From Halobacillus sp. A5 (GTDB lineage Bacteria; Bacillota; Bacilli; Bacillales; Halobacillaceae): DNA of 64,000 nucleotides. Every line of letters starts with the position of its first letter. The first letter of the stretch is position 1. The stretch lies in assembly GCF_024189315.1 (NCBI RefSeq), contig NZ_JAIZEO010000006.1:166124-230123 (forward strand), given 5' to 3'. Under the pieces are notes generated by a model. That model saw nothing but the letters and a program-made list of their open reading frames with translations, was not told where the DNA came from and searched no databases. Positions 24,962 to 34,492 of this stretch are shown here, piece by piece. The translations under genes were made by a program, and so were the position numbers.

Positions 24962-26688
24962 CGCGCCTCCCCTCCCTGCTGGACAGCCACCATGTCCCTA
25001 TAGTAAGTGACCCTTTGGACCAGCTCTTCATGGGTTCCTTTTCCAATCAGACGGCCTTCTTCAAGCAGCAGGATTTGATCAGCAGATTGAATCGTGTGCA
25101 GCCTGTGCGCAACCGTTATGACCGTTGATGATCGTGACAATTCCTCCAGGGATCGCTGGAGAATTTTTTCGGTTTGAAGATCAAGTCCAGTTGTTGGTTC
25201 ATCGAACAATATAACAGACGGACGCTTTAAGAAAGCCCTGGCTAAGGCAACACGCTGCTTTTCCCCGCCTGAAAGCCCGCGCCCCGCTTCCCCAATGGCT
25301 GTTTCATACCCATTTTCCAGTGACTCAATAAATTCGGCGATTCCTGCTTTCTCAGCCGCTTCAACCACTTCTTCCCTAGTAGCCTCTTTTGAACCCACAG
25401 CGATATTATCGGCAATGGTTCCTGAGAATAAATAAGGGTGCTGTGAAATAAAGCTCAGACGATCAAACCATTGGTGTTCCTCATACTCAAACAGCGATTT
25501 CCCATTTACTTTAACTTGCCCTTCTTCAGGCACCACCAACCCCGCAATCATATGGAGTAGAGTGGATTTCCCCGAACCTGTGCGCCCGACTATCGCGATC
25601 TGGCTGTGCGGTGGAAAGGATACACTCAAAGGGTGAAGTACAAATCCTTTATCGTTATAGCGGAAACTCGTTTCCTCAAGTTTAACGACCGGCGGAACAT
25701 CGGACTTCTCTAATGAAGTATGACCCCACTTTATACGCATCGAGTCTGCTTCTAACTCCTCTGTCACCTTTTGAGCAGCTGCCATACTTCCTCTCCCTGC
25801 ATGAAAAGCACTGCCAGCATCCTTTAACAATTGATAGAATTCCGGAGCTAAAATTAAAATGAAAAAGGCAGAAAAAAAAGTGATACTTTCATATACAACG
25901 AGACGAATGGCAATTTCCATCGCAATTAAACCTATGCTGAGCATGGAAATAAACTCCAGCATCAAAGAGGATACAAAGGCTACCTTCAGTACTTCCATCG
26001 TAGCATCGCGGAACCCGAGACTGCTTTCTTCAATCAGCTCTCTCTGCTTCCTCGCTCGACCAAACAGCTTTAACGTAGTTAAACCCTGCAGCGTATCCAA
26101 AAAGCTCCCCGAAAAAGCAGCCAGTTTCTCCAGCTGTTCTTCTGATTTTTTCTTCGTCATCACACCAATCAATGCCATGAAAAAAGGTATAAACGGCGCG
26201 GTAATGAGCATAATTAATCCCGAATAGATGTGTTGAGTGAACACCGCAGCCAAAATGATGACAGGGACTACAGCCGTTTGAATCATTTGAGGAATATAGC
26301 TGCTGAAATAACTATCTACATCATCGACGGCATCCATCAGCACGCTTACTTTTCTTCCTGACTGCCCCTGCATCGATGCCTGAACAGGGTTCTTGGAATA
26401 CTTACTTAATAGAGATTTTCTATAATCACTTTTTGCGATCGATGCCAGCTTTACACCTGAACGTCCTGAAAAGTAAGTAAGTGCCGCCCGCACAGCAAGT
26501 ACTGCTAACAAACCAAACAGTAAAGGTATGACAGATTCAAACGATACATTATTTAAAAAAACACCTTCAATAACAGTAACGAAATAATAAGCCTGTCCTA
26601 TAATCGCCGCTCCCATTAAAAGCGATGTGCAGATAAGCGTAATTATGATCGACCGTTGTGAGAAAGCGATTTGTTTTAGGTGCTTCAT
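24958..26688 (-). CDS. cydD: Thiol reductant ABC exporter, subunit CydD
   Basis: A 576-residue half-transporter with an N-terminal membrane domain (~15-300) and a C-terminal ATPase: GRTGSGKSTLLH, LSGGEKQRVALARA and ILFDEPTTG. It pairs with CydC encoded next. It is the first gene of the cydDC operon. A Rex-type box lies 29 bp upstream, which suggests induction when NADH rises, as known for the B. subtilis cyd operon. The ATG at 26688 follows AGGAGCTATTCC only loosely. Confidence 0.9.
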   Translation of the reverse strand: MKHLKQIAFSQRSIIITLICTSLLMGAAIIGQAYYFVTVIEGVFLNNVSFESVIPLLFGLLAVLAVRAALTYFSGRSGVKLASIAKSDYRKSLLSKYSKNPVQASMQGQSGRKVSVLMDAVDDVDSYFSSYIPQMIQTAVVPVIILAAVFTQHIYSGLIMLITAPFIPFFMALIGVMTKKKSEEQLEKLAAFSGSFLDTLQGLTTLKLFGRARKQRELIEESSLGFRDATMEVLKVAFVSSLMLEFISMLSIGLIAMEIAIRLVVYESITFFSAFFILILAPEFYQLLKDAGSAFHAGRGSMAAAQKVTEELEADSMRIKWGHTSLEKSDVPPVVKLEETSFRYNDKGFVLHPLSVSFPPHSQIAIVGRTGSGKSTLLHMIAGLVVPEEGQVKVNGKSLFEYEEHQWFDRLSFISQHPYLFSGTIADNIAVGSKEATREEVVEAAEKAGIAEFIESLENGYETAIGEAGRGLSGGEKQRVALARAFLKRPSVILFDEPTTGLDLQTEKILQRSLEELSRSSTVITVAHRLHTIQSADQILLLEEGRLIGKGTHEELVQRVTYYRDMVAVQQGGEAR

Positions 26689-26716
26689 AAGGAATAGCTC
26701 CTATCTAAAAATTCAA

Positions 26717-26736
26717 TTCGTGAAATGTTTCACATA
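26717..26736. promoter_or_regulatory. Rex-type box upstream of cydD
   Basis: TTCGTGAAATGTTTCACATA closely matches the Rex pattern TTGTGAAN4TTCACAA, including GTGAA...TTCAC. Rex is a repressor that releases DNA when NADH is high. The site sits between cydD and the divergent LTA synthase-like gene. Confidence 0.72.
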
Positions 26737-26878
26737 GTGATTATATTATAGAATACTGCTTTTTGTGAATCGTTTTGTTTACTTATCTCCATTCTATCAA
26801 AAGGATCACTTTTATATTCGAGTCTTCTGCCGACTCTTGAATACGGAAATCACTTACGATAAAGGACGTGTGTTCGAT

Positions 26879-28669
26879 TTGACCCGCTATATATGGTTTG
26901 CACTGTTTACTCTGGCCGCTTTTTTAAAACTTGCCGCTGTTAGTCACTACCTGCTTGAGAATATCTCCAAAGGGGCATTGTTAGTTTCATTGAGCTTCTC
27001 CCTGCTTATCTTCAGCCTCATGCTGCTCATGAAGAAATATCACCTATGGTACGGAGCCATTGTTTCTTTAGGGCTCAGCTTTTATTGCTGGTCCTCTTAT
27101 TTGTATATGGACTATTTTCATACCCCGTTCTCTTCCTATGTAGCTTTACAAACATCCAACTTATCCGGCATGTCAGAAAGCATATTCAGCCAGATGGCGG
27201 GATGGCACATTGTATTCTTTACGGATCTTGTTTTATTTTCCGGATGGATGGTGTACTTAAAATGGGCAGGATCTCATGCTCCAGCAGCTTTAACACGCAG
27301 CGTAAAGCTTTTTGCCGTGGTCCTTGCTGCAGCTGTGCTTTTCTTATCGCTCAAGCCGATATCGATGCAGATGAATGGTAAAGGGCATCTATTACTGAAA
27401 AAATACACCTCCGACTCTCATTTAAGTAACTACGGTGTCATTGGGCATCAAGCGATCGACTGGATGGAATTCTTAACTTCCCAGCAAGTTCTTGAATTGT
27501 CAGCGGAGGAGAAAGAAGAAATTAACGCCCTTCTTGATAATGAAGACCGCGTCACACCCAGAGAAGATCCGTTGTTAATGCCTGGAATATTTGAAGACAG
27601 AAACTTGATCATGATTCAATTTGAATCCCTTCAGCAGTTTGTAATCGGCGAGAAAGTAAACGGGCAGGAAATCACTCCAAATTTGAACCGTTTAGTTGAA
27701 AACGGACTCTCATTTGAGAATTATTACCCTCAAACAGCTGAAGGAAATAGCTCAGATGCCGAGCTGCTTACTTTCAACAGCCTATACCCTTTAAAGGAAG
27801 GAAGTACTTTTTTCCGCTACCCTGCAGTGGATTATCCATCGCTGGCTAAGGACTTTAAGGACTCAGGCTACTCAACGGCTGCATTCCACGGTGATGAGGG
27901 GACGTTCTGGAACCGTGATGCTGTATTTCCGTTCATGGGGTTTGACCGTTATTATGACATTTCCAATTATAGGGATACCAAAAAGCATGCCTTAGGTATG
28001 GGGCTAAGCGATGAAGCCTTCTTTGAGCAGACAGCTGAACATTTAATGAAGCTTCAGCAGCCCTATTTATCCAGTCTTATTACACTAACATCCCACACGC
28101 CATTCTTATTACCTGAAGAAGAGAAATTAATCGATACAGGAGATGTGAAACATACTGCGCTCGGAAATTATTTTGAGAGTATCCATTATACCGACCACTA
28201 TTTGGGCCGGTTTCTCGATCGTCTCAACAGCAGCGGACAGCTTGACGAAACTGTAGTTGTCATTTACGGAGACCATAACGGAGTATTTAAAGAATCTAAA
28301 AGTGAAGTAGAGGAATGGATCGCCTCCGACATTTCAGAAGACCAGTGGCGGACGGAGTACTCTTCTGTCCCGTTTATCGTTGCAAGCCCTTCCTTAAAGA
28401 ACCCCTTAAAGGTTAAGGACATAGCTGGACAAATTGATGCGGCTCCTACGCTCAGAGATTGGTTCGGCCTTCCCGAACATCCTACAGCTCTCGGCCATAA
28501 TATCAACCGTTACAGGAATGAAGACGTCTTCTTACTGAGAGGGGATTACGGGGAACGTATCGTTATTCAGCCGGACGGTCAAGTGACTGAATACGAGCCT
28601 GATCATTTAAATATCTTAGATGTATCAGAACAGCTGATCAAGTCTAATTTCAATCACTCTTCAGACTAG
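26879..28669 (+). CDS. LtaS-like lipoteichoic acid synthase / sulfatase-fold membrane enzyme
   Basis: About 597 residues: five predicted membrane segments in the first ~170 residues, then an extracellular sulfatase-fold domain. LtaS polymerises glycerol phosphate from phosphatidylglycerol onto a lipid anchor. Metal-site features include IQFESLQ, FHGDEGTFWNRD and VIYGDHNG. At the nucleophile position, where LtaS has Thr (GKTSD), this protein has Ser (GNSSD, codon 27749-27751). The open frame begins at 26765 without a ribosome site; AAAGGA at 26861 favours TTG 26879, with GTG 26870 as the alternative. It may be an LtaS paralog. Confidence 0.82.
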   Translation: MTRYIWFALFTLAAFLKLAAVSHYLLENISKGALLVSLSFSLLIFSLMLLMKKYHLWYGAIVSLGLSFYCWSSYLYMDYFHTPFSSYVALQTSNLSGMSESIFSQMAGWHIVFFTDLVLFSGWMVYLKWAGSHAPAALTRSVKLFAVVLAAAVLFLSLKPISMQMNGKGHLLLKKYTSDSHLSNYGVIGHQAIDWMEFLTSQQVLELSAEEKEEINALLDNEDRVTPREDPLLMPGIFEDRNLIMIQFESLQQFVIGEKVNGQEITPNLNRLVENGLSFENYYPQTAEGNSSDAELLTFNSLYPLKEGSTFFRYPAVDYPSLAKDFKDSGYSTAAFHGDEGTFWNRDAVFPFMGFDRYYDISNYRDTKKHALGMGLSDEAFFEQTAEHLMKLQQPYLSSLITLTSHTPFLLPEEEKLIDTGDVKHTALGNYFESIHYTDHYLGRFLDRLNSSGQLDETVVVIYGDHNGVFKESKSEVEEWIASDISEDQWRTEYSSVPFIVASPSLKNPLKVKDIAGQIDAAPTLRDWFGLPEHPTALGHNINRYRNEDVFLLRGDYGERIVIQPDGQVTEYEPDHLNILDVSEQLIKSNFNHSSD

Positions 28670-28676
28670 CTGACCT

Positions 28677-28712
28677 GGAGCCCTGCAAACATAAACAGGG
28701 CTCCTCTTTTTT
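28677..28712 (+). terminator. Terminator after the LtaS-like gene
   Basis: A 9-bp perfect stem (GGAGCCCTG / CAGGGCTCC) with a T-tract begins 8 bp after the stop. Its tail reaches the stop codon of the converging oxidoreductase gene. Confidence 0.88.
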
Positions 28713-29718
28713 ATCTTCTTTTAAGGTCATTTACGTCAATTCTGGCCCCGTTCACTTGAGACAGTGCTGCCGCTTCATTTACGAGCGTAAGCTTAATGGC
28801 ATCTTCTTTAGTGATGGCAGGCGCTTCTTCCCCTGCAATAGCTTTGCACCACTGTTCCATAGGCATTGGCTGTTTTGCCGGGAGCTCAGGAAATACCCAA
28901 TGATCACTCTCGAATTGAGTGCTTTTTATGCGTACCTCTTTTTGTTCTATGAGCAGAGTACCCTCTGTACCATACACTTCGAGTTGAAATGGGCTGCCTG
29001 AAGAAACAAAGCTTGTTTCCAGTACGCCAAGCACCCCTTTTTCATATTCAACTAACGCAACTGCCTGATCATCCACGCCCTCGTGGAAAACAGACTGAAG
29101 CCGTGCAGTTACTGCGACAGGGTTGCCTGCTAATCGGTTTGCCAAGTATATCGGGTGGGCACCAAGGTCAATAAATGCCCCGCCTCCGGTCTTTTCCCTA
29201 TTATAAAAATGCTGAGGCAGCCACCCATCCGGCTTACCAACTGTAGCTACAGCCCCGTTATGAGCGACACGGCACCGGATCATTGTCACTTGACCCAACC
29301 AGCCTTTGTCGACAGCCTGCTGAGCATATAAATAATAATCTTCTGCTAATCTGGGCAGTGAAATCATAAACTCTACACCAGACTTTTCAACCTCGGCAAG
29401 AATCTCATCACATTCTTCTACAGTTAATGCCAACACTTTCTCTGTAAAAATGTGCTTCCCATGCTTCGCCGCCTGTATAATCACTTCCTTATGATCAACC
29501 GTAGGAGTAGTGACAATCACACCATCAATCGACGGATTTGATAACACAGCCTGGAGATCCGCTTCAAACGGAACATTCAACTCTCGCCCCCGTTCTTCTC
29601 CTCTGGCCCGATCTTCATCCCAAACCATTTGAAGTGAAATATTCTCCTGCTCCACCGCCTGTTTGGCGTAGTCTGCCGCATGTACATGCCAATTGCTTAA
29701 CAACGCTGCATTTATCAT
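28711..29718 (-). CDS. Gfo/Idh/MocA-family NAD(P)-dependent oxidoreductase
   Basis: About 335 residues: an N-terminal Rossmann domain and a C-terminal substrate domain. The conserved EKVLALTVEECDEIL corresponds to the family EKP motif, though with Val in place of Pro. GGGAFIDLGAHPIYLANRLAG is the typical active-site region with the catalytic His. Substrates in the family are usually sugars or cyclitols; this one is unknown. The longer frame starts with a GTG that lies inside the ribosome site, so the ATG at 29718 is preferred. Confidence 0.87.
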   Translation of the reverse strand: MINAALLSNWHVHAADYAKQAVEQENISLQMVWDEDRARGEERGRELNVPFEADLQAVLSNPSIDGVIVTTPTVDHKEVIIQAAKHGKHIFTEKVLALTVEECDEILAEVEKSGVEFMISLPRLAEDYYLYAQQAVDKGWLGQVTMIRCRVAHNGAVATVGKPDGWLPQHFYNREKTGGGAFIDLGAHPIYLANRLAGNPVAVTARLQSVFHEGVDDQAVALVEYEKGVLGVLETSFVSSGSPFQLEVYGTEGTLLIEQKEVRIKSTQFESDHWVFPELPAKQPMPMEQWCKAIAGEEAPAITKEDAIKLTLVNEAAALSQVNGARIDVNDLKRR

Positions 29719-29735
29719 ATGGACCACCCTTTAAC

Positions 29736-30179
29736 CTATGTATTTGATATCGTAATTCTTTCGCTTAAAGTCTGTCTAAGCTCTTTATAATCTTGTTCCT
29801 CTAACCAGTCTGTATGGATTTCCTGCTCCTGGCCATCCCTCAATTTCAGAAGAATAAGGTCTTCCATATCTGACATTTTGTCCACCTTCTCATATTCTAC
29901 CGATTTTCTAGGCAGAACCGTTCCTTTGTCAAACGTCATCCGCTCCTCTTCTAATCGAACATAATCCTTCTCTGGCATACGAAAATATCCAACCATCTGC
30001 CATACGCCGCTGAGTAAGATAACTGCTGCAAGAAAAACAAGAACAGAGGGCAGAGTATCATTCACAGCTTCGATTAAAAGAAAGCCGGCGCTTGAGATAA
30101 CTCCCCATAACGACCCCCATGCTTTCTTTATCCATTTTTTATTGGGAGCATAGGGATAGTTTTTATATACAAAGTTCAT
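29736..30179 (-). CDS. Small membrane protein, YcxB/PH-like, unknown function
   Basis: About 147 residues with two membrane segments (~25-45 and ~47-65), then a cytosolic domain of beta character ending in a helix. The layout resembles small PH-like membrane proteins in Bacillaceae, but I do not recognise the family firmly. The upstream GTG lies inside the AGGGTGGG site, so the ATG at 30179 is chosen. It follows the VOC gene by 15 bp and probably shares its transcript. Confidence 0.6.
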   Translation of the reverse strand: MNFVYKNYPYAPNKKWIKKAWGSLWGVISSAGFLLIEAVNDTLPSVLVFLAAVILLSGVWQMVGYFRMPEKDYVRLEEERMTFDKGTVLPRKSVEYEKVDKMSDMEDLILLKLRDGQEQEIHTDWLEEQDYKELRQTLSERITISNT

Positions 30180-30194
30180 TTTTCCCACCCTTTT

Positions 30195-30626
30195 TTATGG
30201 GATGATCAGCATCTCATTCTCATCAAACTCCCACATTTCTCCATATGCAACTTCCCAATGGTATCCATCAGGATCGGCAAAGTACCCGCTGTAGCCTCCC
30301 CAAAAAACTTTCTGAGCAGGCTTTATAATTTGAGCTCCGGCTGATTCAGCCCTGTTCATAATTTCATCTACTTCCTGTTCAGACTTCGCATTGTAAGCTA
30401 AGGTAATTCCGGAGAACCCGCTTCTCTCCGGCGGATGTGCCTCATTGATATCCTTGGCCAGTTCTTCTATAGGGTAAAGGGCTAATTTTGATCCGGGGTT
30501 TTGGAAGAAAATAATCTCTGGATCGTTCTTTGTCTCCGAAGTTGCGAAACCCATCTGATCACGGTAGAACTTAACAGATTCTTTCATATCCTTCACTCCA
30601 ACGGTAATCAAATTGACTCTGTTCAC
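30195..30626 (-). CDS. VOC-family (glyoxalase-like) protein
   Basis: A 143-residue protein with two beta-alpha-beta-beta-beta modules of the vicinal oxygen chelate fold. It opens with NLITVGVKDMKESVKFYRD and ends with GYSGYFADPDGYHWEVAY, where Glu is a usual metal ligand. Family members include glyoxalase I, dioxygenases and fosfomycin-resistance proteins; the substrate here is unknown. It lies between the MBL hydrolase and a small membrane protein, all on the minus strand. Confidence 0.88.
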   Translation of the reverse strand: MNRVNLITVGVKDMKESVKFYRDQMGFATSETKNDPEIIFFQNPGSKLALYPIEELAKDINEAHPPERSGFSGITLAYNAKSEQEVDEIMNRAESAGAQIIKPAQKVFWGGYSGYFADPDGYHWEVAYGEMWEFDENEMLIIP

Positions 30627-30667
30627 AGCTCATTTCTCCTTTATTTATGCAAGGTAAAGCTCTAACC

Positions 30668-31612
30668 TTACCCTTGCTTATTTAAATAATCGATCAATCC
30701 CATAGCACACACTTCAAAATCTAATTCAAGCACTTCATAAACAGGGTGGTCGTCAGGAATTTGAAAGCCTCGAAGATAGCTGCTCACTTTGTCGTGAAGA
30801 CGTTTCTTAACACCTTCAACCCCCTCTCCTTTGTTACAGGCCATTTCCCCGGCCTCTACAAACTCAGGTATCCAGTCCAGAACTTGGTCCAGCGCCTGAT
30901 CCGGTTCCTCTGATTTTCCAAAGTGTCCAAAGTAAATGCGTTCTAAATTCAGTCCTTTAAACCGGTGAATAGACTGTTGCATGGCCTCTGGATCAAACTG
31001 GTTTGGTGAAGTAGAAGGCAGGTAAAATGTGATTCCTTTATCCTCTGTCTGATGGTAACGGATTCCCGCAGTGTCTCCAGTAAATAAACCGTTACTAACT
31101 GGATCGTAAATACCTAAATGATGTTTGGCATGACCGGGCGTATCCAAAAATTCAAGTGAACATCCCCTGCCAATTTCTAAAGTATCACCATCCTCTTTTA
31201 CTATCAGTTTCTCTTCATCTATTGGGAGAACCGGGTCAAACAACTCATTGAATGCATCACCATATACGGCTCTGGCCCCATCTGCTAACCGAGCGGGATC
31301 CGCTAAATGACGCTTCCCTCTCTTATGTACAATCACTTCTGCTTCCGGACATTCCTTAATAAGCAGACCGGCCCCGCCCGCATGATCCAAATGAATATGA
31401 GTCAAAATAATGTAACGAACGTCCTTTGCGTCGAACCCCAAATCAGCGAGTCCCTCAAGTATGCGAGGCACTGAAGGACTTGGCCCTGTTTCCACAAGTG
31501 TTAAATGATCTTCGTTAATCACATAAGTGCCCGTACGCCCCGGTACACCTAAATCAAAACCATCGATTAAATGAATGCGGTTGTCAAGATGAATTGGATC
31601 TTTTTTCTTCAA
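30668..31612 (-). CDS. MBL-fold metallo-hydrolase
   Basis: A 314-residue metallo-beta-lactamase-fold hydrolase. The zinc motif HIHLDHAGG lies near residue 70, the next ligand in DTPGHAKHHLGI, the bridging Asp in LFTGDTAG and the last His in IYFGHFGKS. It resembles glyoxalase II-like and lactonase-like hydrolases. It precedes the VOC glyoxalase-like gene by 41 bp on the same strand, so a linked role in aldehyde detoxification is possible but unproven. Confidence 0.85.
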   Translation of the reverse strand: MKKKDPIHLDNRIHLIDGFDLGVPGRTGTYVINEDHLTLVETGPSPSVPRILEGLADLGFDAKDVRYIILTHIHLDHAGGAGLLIKECPEAEVIVHKRGKRHLADPARLADGARAVYGDAFNELFDPVLPIDEEKLIVKEDGDTLEIGRGCSLEFLDTPGHAKHHLGIYDPVSNGLFTGDTAGIRYHQTEDKGITFYLPSTSPNQFDPEAMQQSIHRFKGLNLERIYFGHFGKSEEPDQALDQVLDWIPEFVEAGEMACNKGEGVEGVKKRLHDKVSSYLRGFQIPDDHPVYEVLELDFEVCAMGLIDYLNKQG

Positions 31613-31756
31613 CTCAGATCACCTCTTTACTAGTCTTGCTTCTAGTTTACTAAATAATGGATGGTTATGTAATTGATAATGTCGTACAATTCTGTTTTTT
31701 GATTTTGTCACACTTCTGAACTGGGTGCGTATCATGAGTTTGAGGAGTTGATGAAC

Positions 31757-32116
31757 ATGACAGAAAACCGGAATATGTATTCCCCGTACCAACAGCAGAT
31801 GAAGCCTACTCATCACCAATGCAAGAAGTATAAATACTATCACGTAATGGGAACGACAGAGGACGGCAACTCATTCGATGGAATTATTATGGATGTAAAT
31901 GATGATGAAGTAGAAATGATGATGAGTGAAGATGTTATGGTCGACGAAAACGGAAATGCAGAAGATGAAAGCAGGCAGTTTTACGGAGGTTACGGCAGAA
32001 GGAGAGCACGCCGCTTCCGAAGAACAATTCTTCCCCTGGCTGCGTTAACTTCATTATTACTATATCCATACGGCAGACCGTATTATCCTTACTACCCTTA
32101 TTATCCTTATTATTAA
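31757..32116 (+). CDS. Small protein with Tyr/Pro-rich C-terminal tail, unknown function
   Basis: About 120 residues. A His/Tyr-rich N-terminus (MYSPYQQQMKPTHHQCKKY) is followed by a small beta domain (~30-70) with acidic Met-rich loops. An Arg cluster GRRRARRFRR, a short hydrophobic stretch and a tail of repeated YYPYYPYY come last. The composition recalls spore-surface or coat-associated proteins of Bacillaceae, but no family is recognised. TTG and ATG starts at 31748 and 31751 are too close to GAGGAG; ATG 31757 has a 9-bp spacing. Confidence 0.62.
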   Translation: MTENRNMYSPYQQQMKPTHHQCKKYKYYHVMGTTEDGNSFDGIIMDVNDDEVEMMMSEDVMVDENGNAEDESRQFYGGYGRRRARRFRRTILPLAALTSLLLYPYGRPYYPYYPYYPYY

Positions 32117-32120
32117 TTGC

Positions 32121-32153
32121 TGGAGAGGGAACACTCACCCCCTCTTCTTTTTG
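32121..32153 (+). terminator. Weak terminator after the YYPYY protein
   Basis: A short GAGAGGG / CCCCCTC stem is followed by TTCTTTTT, starting a few bases after the stop codon. Confidence 0.6.
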
Positions 32154-32250
32154 CTTTTTACTGCCATTCGGGGACGTAGATGCACCTCGCTAATATAACC
32201 CGGACTCTGAAATCATAATGGAACAAAAAACTTATAATAGAATAATAGAA

Positions 32251-32293
32251 AATAAAAGGATGAAGCTCATATTAGCAGCTTCATCCTTTTATT
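32251..32293. terminator. Bidirectional terminator, 17-bp perfect stem
   Basis: AATAAAAGGATGAAGCT at 32251-32267 pairs perfectly with its complement at 32277-32293. It lies at the 3' end of the minus-strand HTH gene and overlaps its stop by two bases. Confidence 0.88.
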
Positions 32294-32480
32294 ATATTTG
32301 TTCTCCATGTGTGAGGTTGGAAATGTGGTCTCGTAAATCTTCCTTCTTCACTCTCCAATGACTCCCGATCTTAAACCCCGGGATCCTGCCCTCCTGAACT
32401 AACTTATATGTGGTCATTTCACTAATTTGTAAATATTCCGCAACTTGAGCAATCGTCATGATTTCATGTTCTTGTTCCAT
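32292..32480 (-). CDS. Excisionase-type HTH protein, twin A
   Basis: A 62-residue protein that is a single MerR/excisionase-type helix-turn-helix: [20 protein letters not shown] followed by the wing [14 protein letters not shown]. About three quarters of its residues match the twin encoded divergently 273 bp away. No integrase or phage gene is near. A DNA-binding regulatory role is likely. The ATG at 32480 follows AAAGGAAGGTTC. Confidence 0.85.
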   Translation of the reverse strand: MEQEHEIMTIAQVAEYLQISEMTTYKLVQEGRIPGFKIGSHWRVKKEDLRDHISNLTHGEQI

Positions 32481-32753
32481 TTGAACCTTCCTTTAAATGT
32501 CTGGCCTGTCTTTAGTTTATATTCTCCAGCCGCAGACTACAATCACCAGATAATAAAGTTTATTTACTTATCTTATTGTAAGCGCTAAACCAATATAGAT
32601 ATCAACGTCAACTAACTGTCACAATTACTCACATTCTCTAATAAGGCATTGCATTATGATGTGTTTTCTTATAATCTATTATAGTTGGTTATAAACAGCT
32701 ATAAATCAATCTATCTTGCACTACTCGATTAGCAGCAGTTTGGAGGGAATCTT

Positions 32754-32936
32754 ATGCAGCGAGAAATTATGACCGTCAGCCAGGTTGCTGAATATTTGCA
32801 GTTAAGTGAAATGACTACTTATAAGCTTGTACAAAAGGGCACGATACCTGCTTTTAAAATCGGCACTCACTGGCGTGTAAAAAAAGAAGATTTGCACGAA
32901 TGTATTGAACGATTAAAAAAAGGTGAACGTCTATAA
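32754..32936 (+). CDS. Excisionase-type HTH protein, twin B
   Basis: A 60-residue excisionase-type HTH protein very close to twin [21 protein letters not shown] and [14 protein letters not shown]. The ATG follows GGAGGGAATCTT. It lies 72 bp upstream of the SulP transporter and may regulate or be co-transcribed with sulP-uspA. The two twins read outward from a common AT-rich spacer, so they probably arose by an inverted duplication and could share binding sites there. Confidence 0.85.
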   Translation: MQREIMTVSQVAEYLQLSEMTTYKLVQKGTIPAFKIGTHWRVKKEDLHECIERLKKGERL

Positions 32937-33008
32937 ATTCTACTGGTACTTAACTTGATTGCTGTGAGAGTCGGCAATCTGAAAATATTATAAAGAAAGA
33001 GGTAAAAC

Positions 33009-34469
33009 ATGCCTGCACAAACTTTGAAAGAACAATGGTTTGGGAATGTCAAAGGAGATGTTATGGCGGGAATTGTAGTAGCATTAGCTCTTATTCCAGA
33101 AGCCATCGCATTCTCAATTATTGCGGGAGTAGACCCTATGGTAGGGCTTTACGCTTCCTTCTGTATTTCTGTCGTTATTGCTTTTGTCGGGGGACGTCCC
33201 GGCATGATATCTGCTGCCACTGGAGCTATGGCGCTTGTAATGATTACTCTTGTAGCTGAGCATGGTCTTGAGTACATGTTAGCCGCCACCATCTTAACTG
33301 GAATATTCCAAATTCTATTTGGCGTTTTTAAACTCGCCCGGTTTATGAAGTTCATTCCACGATCGGTCATGGTAGGCTTTGTCAATGCATTAGCTATTTT
33401 AATCTTCACCTCTCAGCTGCAGCACTTTGTAGATGAGTCCTGGATTATTTATGTATTAGTAGGGGTTACTTTAGCCATCATTTATTTATTTCCTTTATTA
33501 ACGAAGTCCGTACCTTCCCCACTGGTGGCCATTATAGTTGTTTCTTTTATTGCTATTTATATGAATGCAGGGGTTCGTAATGTGGGGGATATGGGTAACT
33601 TAAGTCAAACTCTGCCTATATTTGCTCTTCCTAATATCCCTTTAAATATGAAAACATTTATGATCATTCTCCCTTATGCACTCGCTTTAACGATCGTCGG
33701 GCTGCTTGAATCACTGCTTACCGCTTCCATCGTCGACGATATGACGGACACTGAGAGTAATAAAGACCAGGAAAGCCGCGGTCAAGGTATCTCCAACATC
33801 GTAGCTGGTTTCTTCGGAGGCATGGCCGGCTGTGCCATGATTGGGCAGTCAGTAATCAACGTAAAATCTGGCGGGCGCGGGCGTTTATCTGCTCTTGTAG
33901 CTGGAGTCTTCTTGATATTCTTAATACTTGCTCTCGGAAATGTTGTCGTTCAAATCCCTATGGCTGCCCTCGCCGGAGTTATGATTATGGTTTCTATCGG
34001 AACTTTTGATTGGAGTTCTTTACGAAACCTGCATCGTGTCCCGAAAACTGATGCAGCCGTTATGATTGTCACTGTTGTCACCGTTGTCTACACACACAAT
34101 TTAGCTTATGGTGTGCTGGCCGGCGTAGTCCTCAGTATGATCTTTTTTGCTGTGAAGATCTCCAAGGTTCGTGTCCTGCCCCTTTACGCCAATGAAGGCA
34201 GAAAGAAAATTTATTATGTGCAGGGACAGTTATTTTTCGCCTCGGTCACAGACTTTGTGTCTTCCATTAACTTTAAAGATAACGTTGATGTGGTAGAAAT
34301 TGATCTTACTCAGTCTCATCTTTGGGATGATTCAGCTATTGGAGCTCTCGATAGTATTGAAGCTAAATTCGAACAAAGAGGAATTGAAGTTCATTTTAAA
34401 GGGTTAAACGGGGAAAGTACACGGCTGCTTAACCGTTTAGGCGGCATCTCCAAAGGTGCAAGTCACTAA
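33009..34469 (+). CDS. SulP-family anion transporter with STAS domain
   Basis: A 486-residue protein: about 11-14 membrane segments in residues 1-385 and a cytosolic STAS domain in the last ~100 residues. The N-terminal signature [21 protein letters not shown] fits SulP carriers of sulfate, bicarbonate or other anions. The STAS part carries [19 protein letters not shown] UspA gene follows by 23 bp, a pairing often seen with SulP genes. The anion cannot be told from sequence. Confidence 0.9.
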   Translation: MPAQTLKEQWFGNVKGDVMAGIVVALALIPEAIAFSIIAGVDPMVGLYASFCISVVIAFVGGRPGMISAATGAMALVMITLVAEHGLEYMLAATILTGIFQILFGVFKLARFMKFIPRSVMVGFVNALAILIFTSQLQHFVDESWIIYVLVGVTLAIIYLFPLLTKSVPSPLVAIIVVSFIAIYMNAGVRNVGDMGNLSQTLPIFALPNIPLNMKTFMIILPYALALTIVGLLESLLTASIVDDMTDTESNKDQESRGQGISNIVAGFFGGMAGCAMIGQSVINVKSGGRGRLSALVAGVFLIFLILALGNVVVQIPMAALAGVMIMVSIGTFDWSSLRNLHRVPKTDAAVMIVTVVTVVYTHNLAYGVLAGVVLSMIFFAVKISKVRVLPLYANEGRKKIYYVQGQLFFASVTDFVSSINFKDNVDVVEIDLTQSHLWDDSAIGALDSIEAKFEQRGIEVHFKGLNGESTRLLNRLGGISKGASH

Positions 34470-34492
34470 ATTGTTTAAAAAGGAGATCGACT

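Noticed and set aside
32292..32936. Prophage or integrative element signalled by excisionase-like proteins
   Set aside because: No integrase, attachment repeats or phage genes are nearby.
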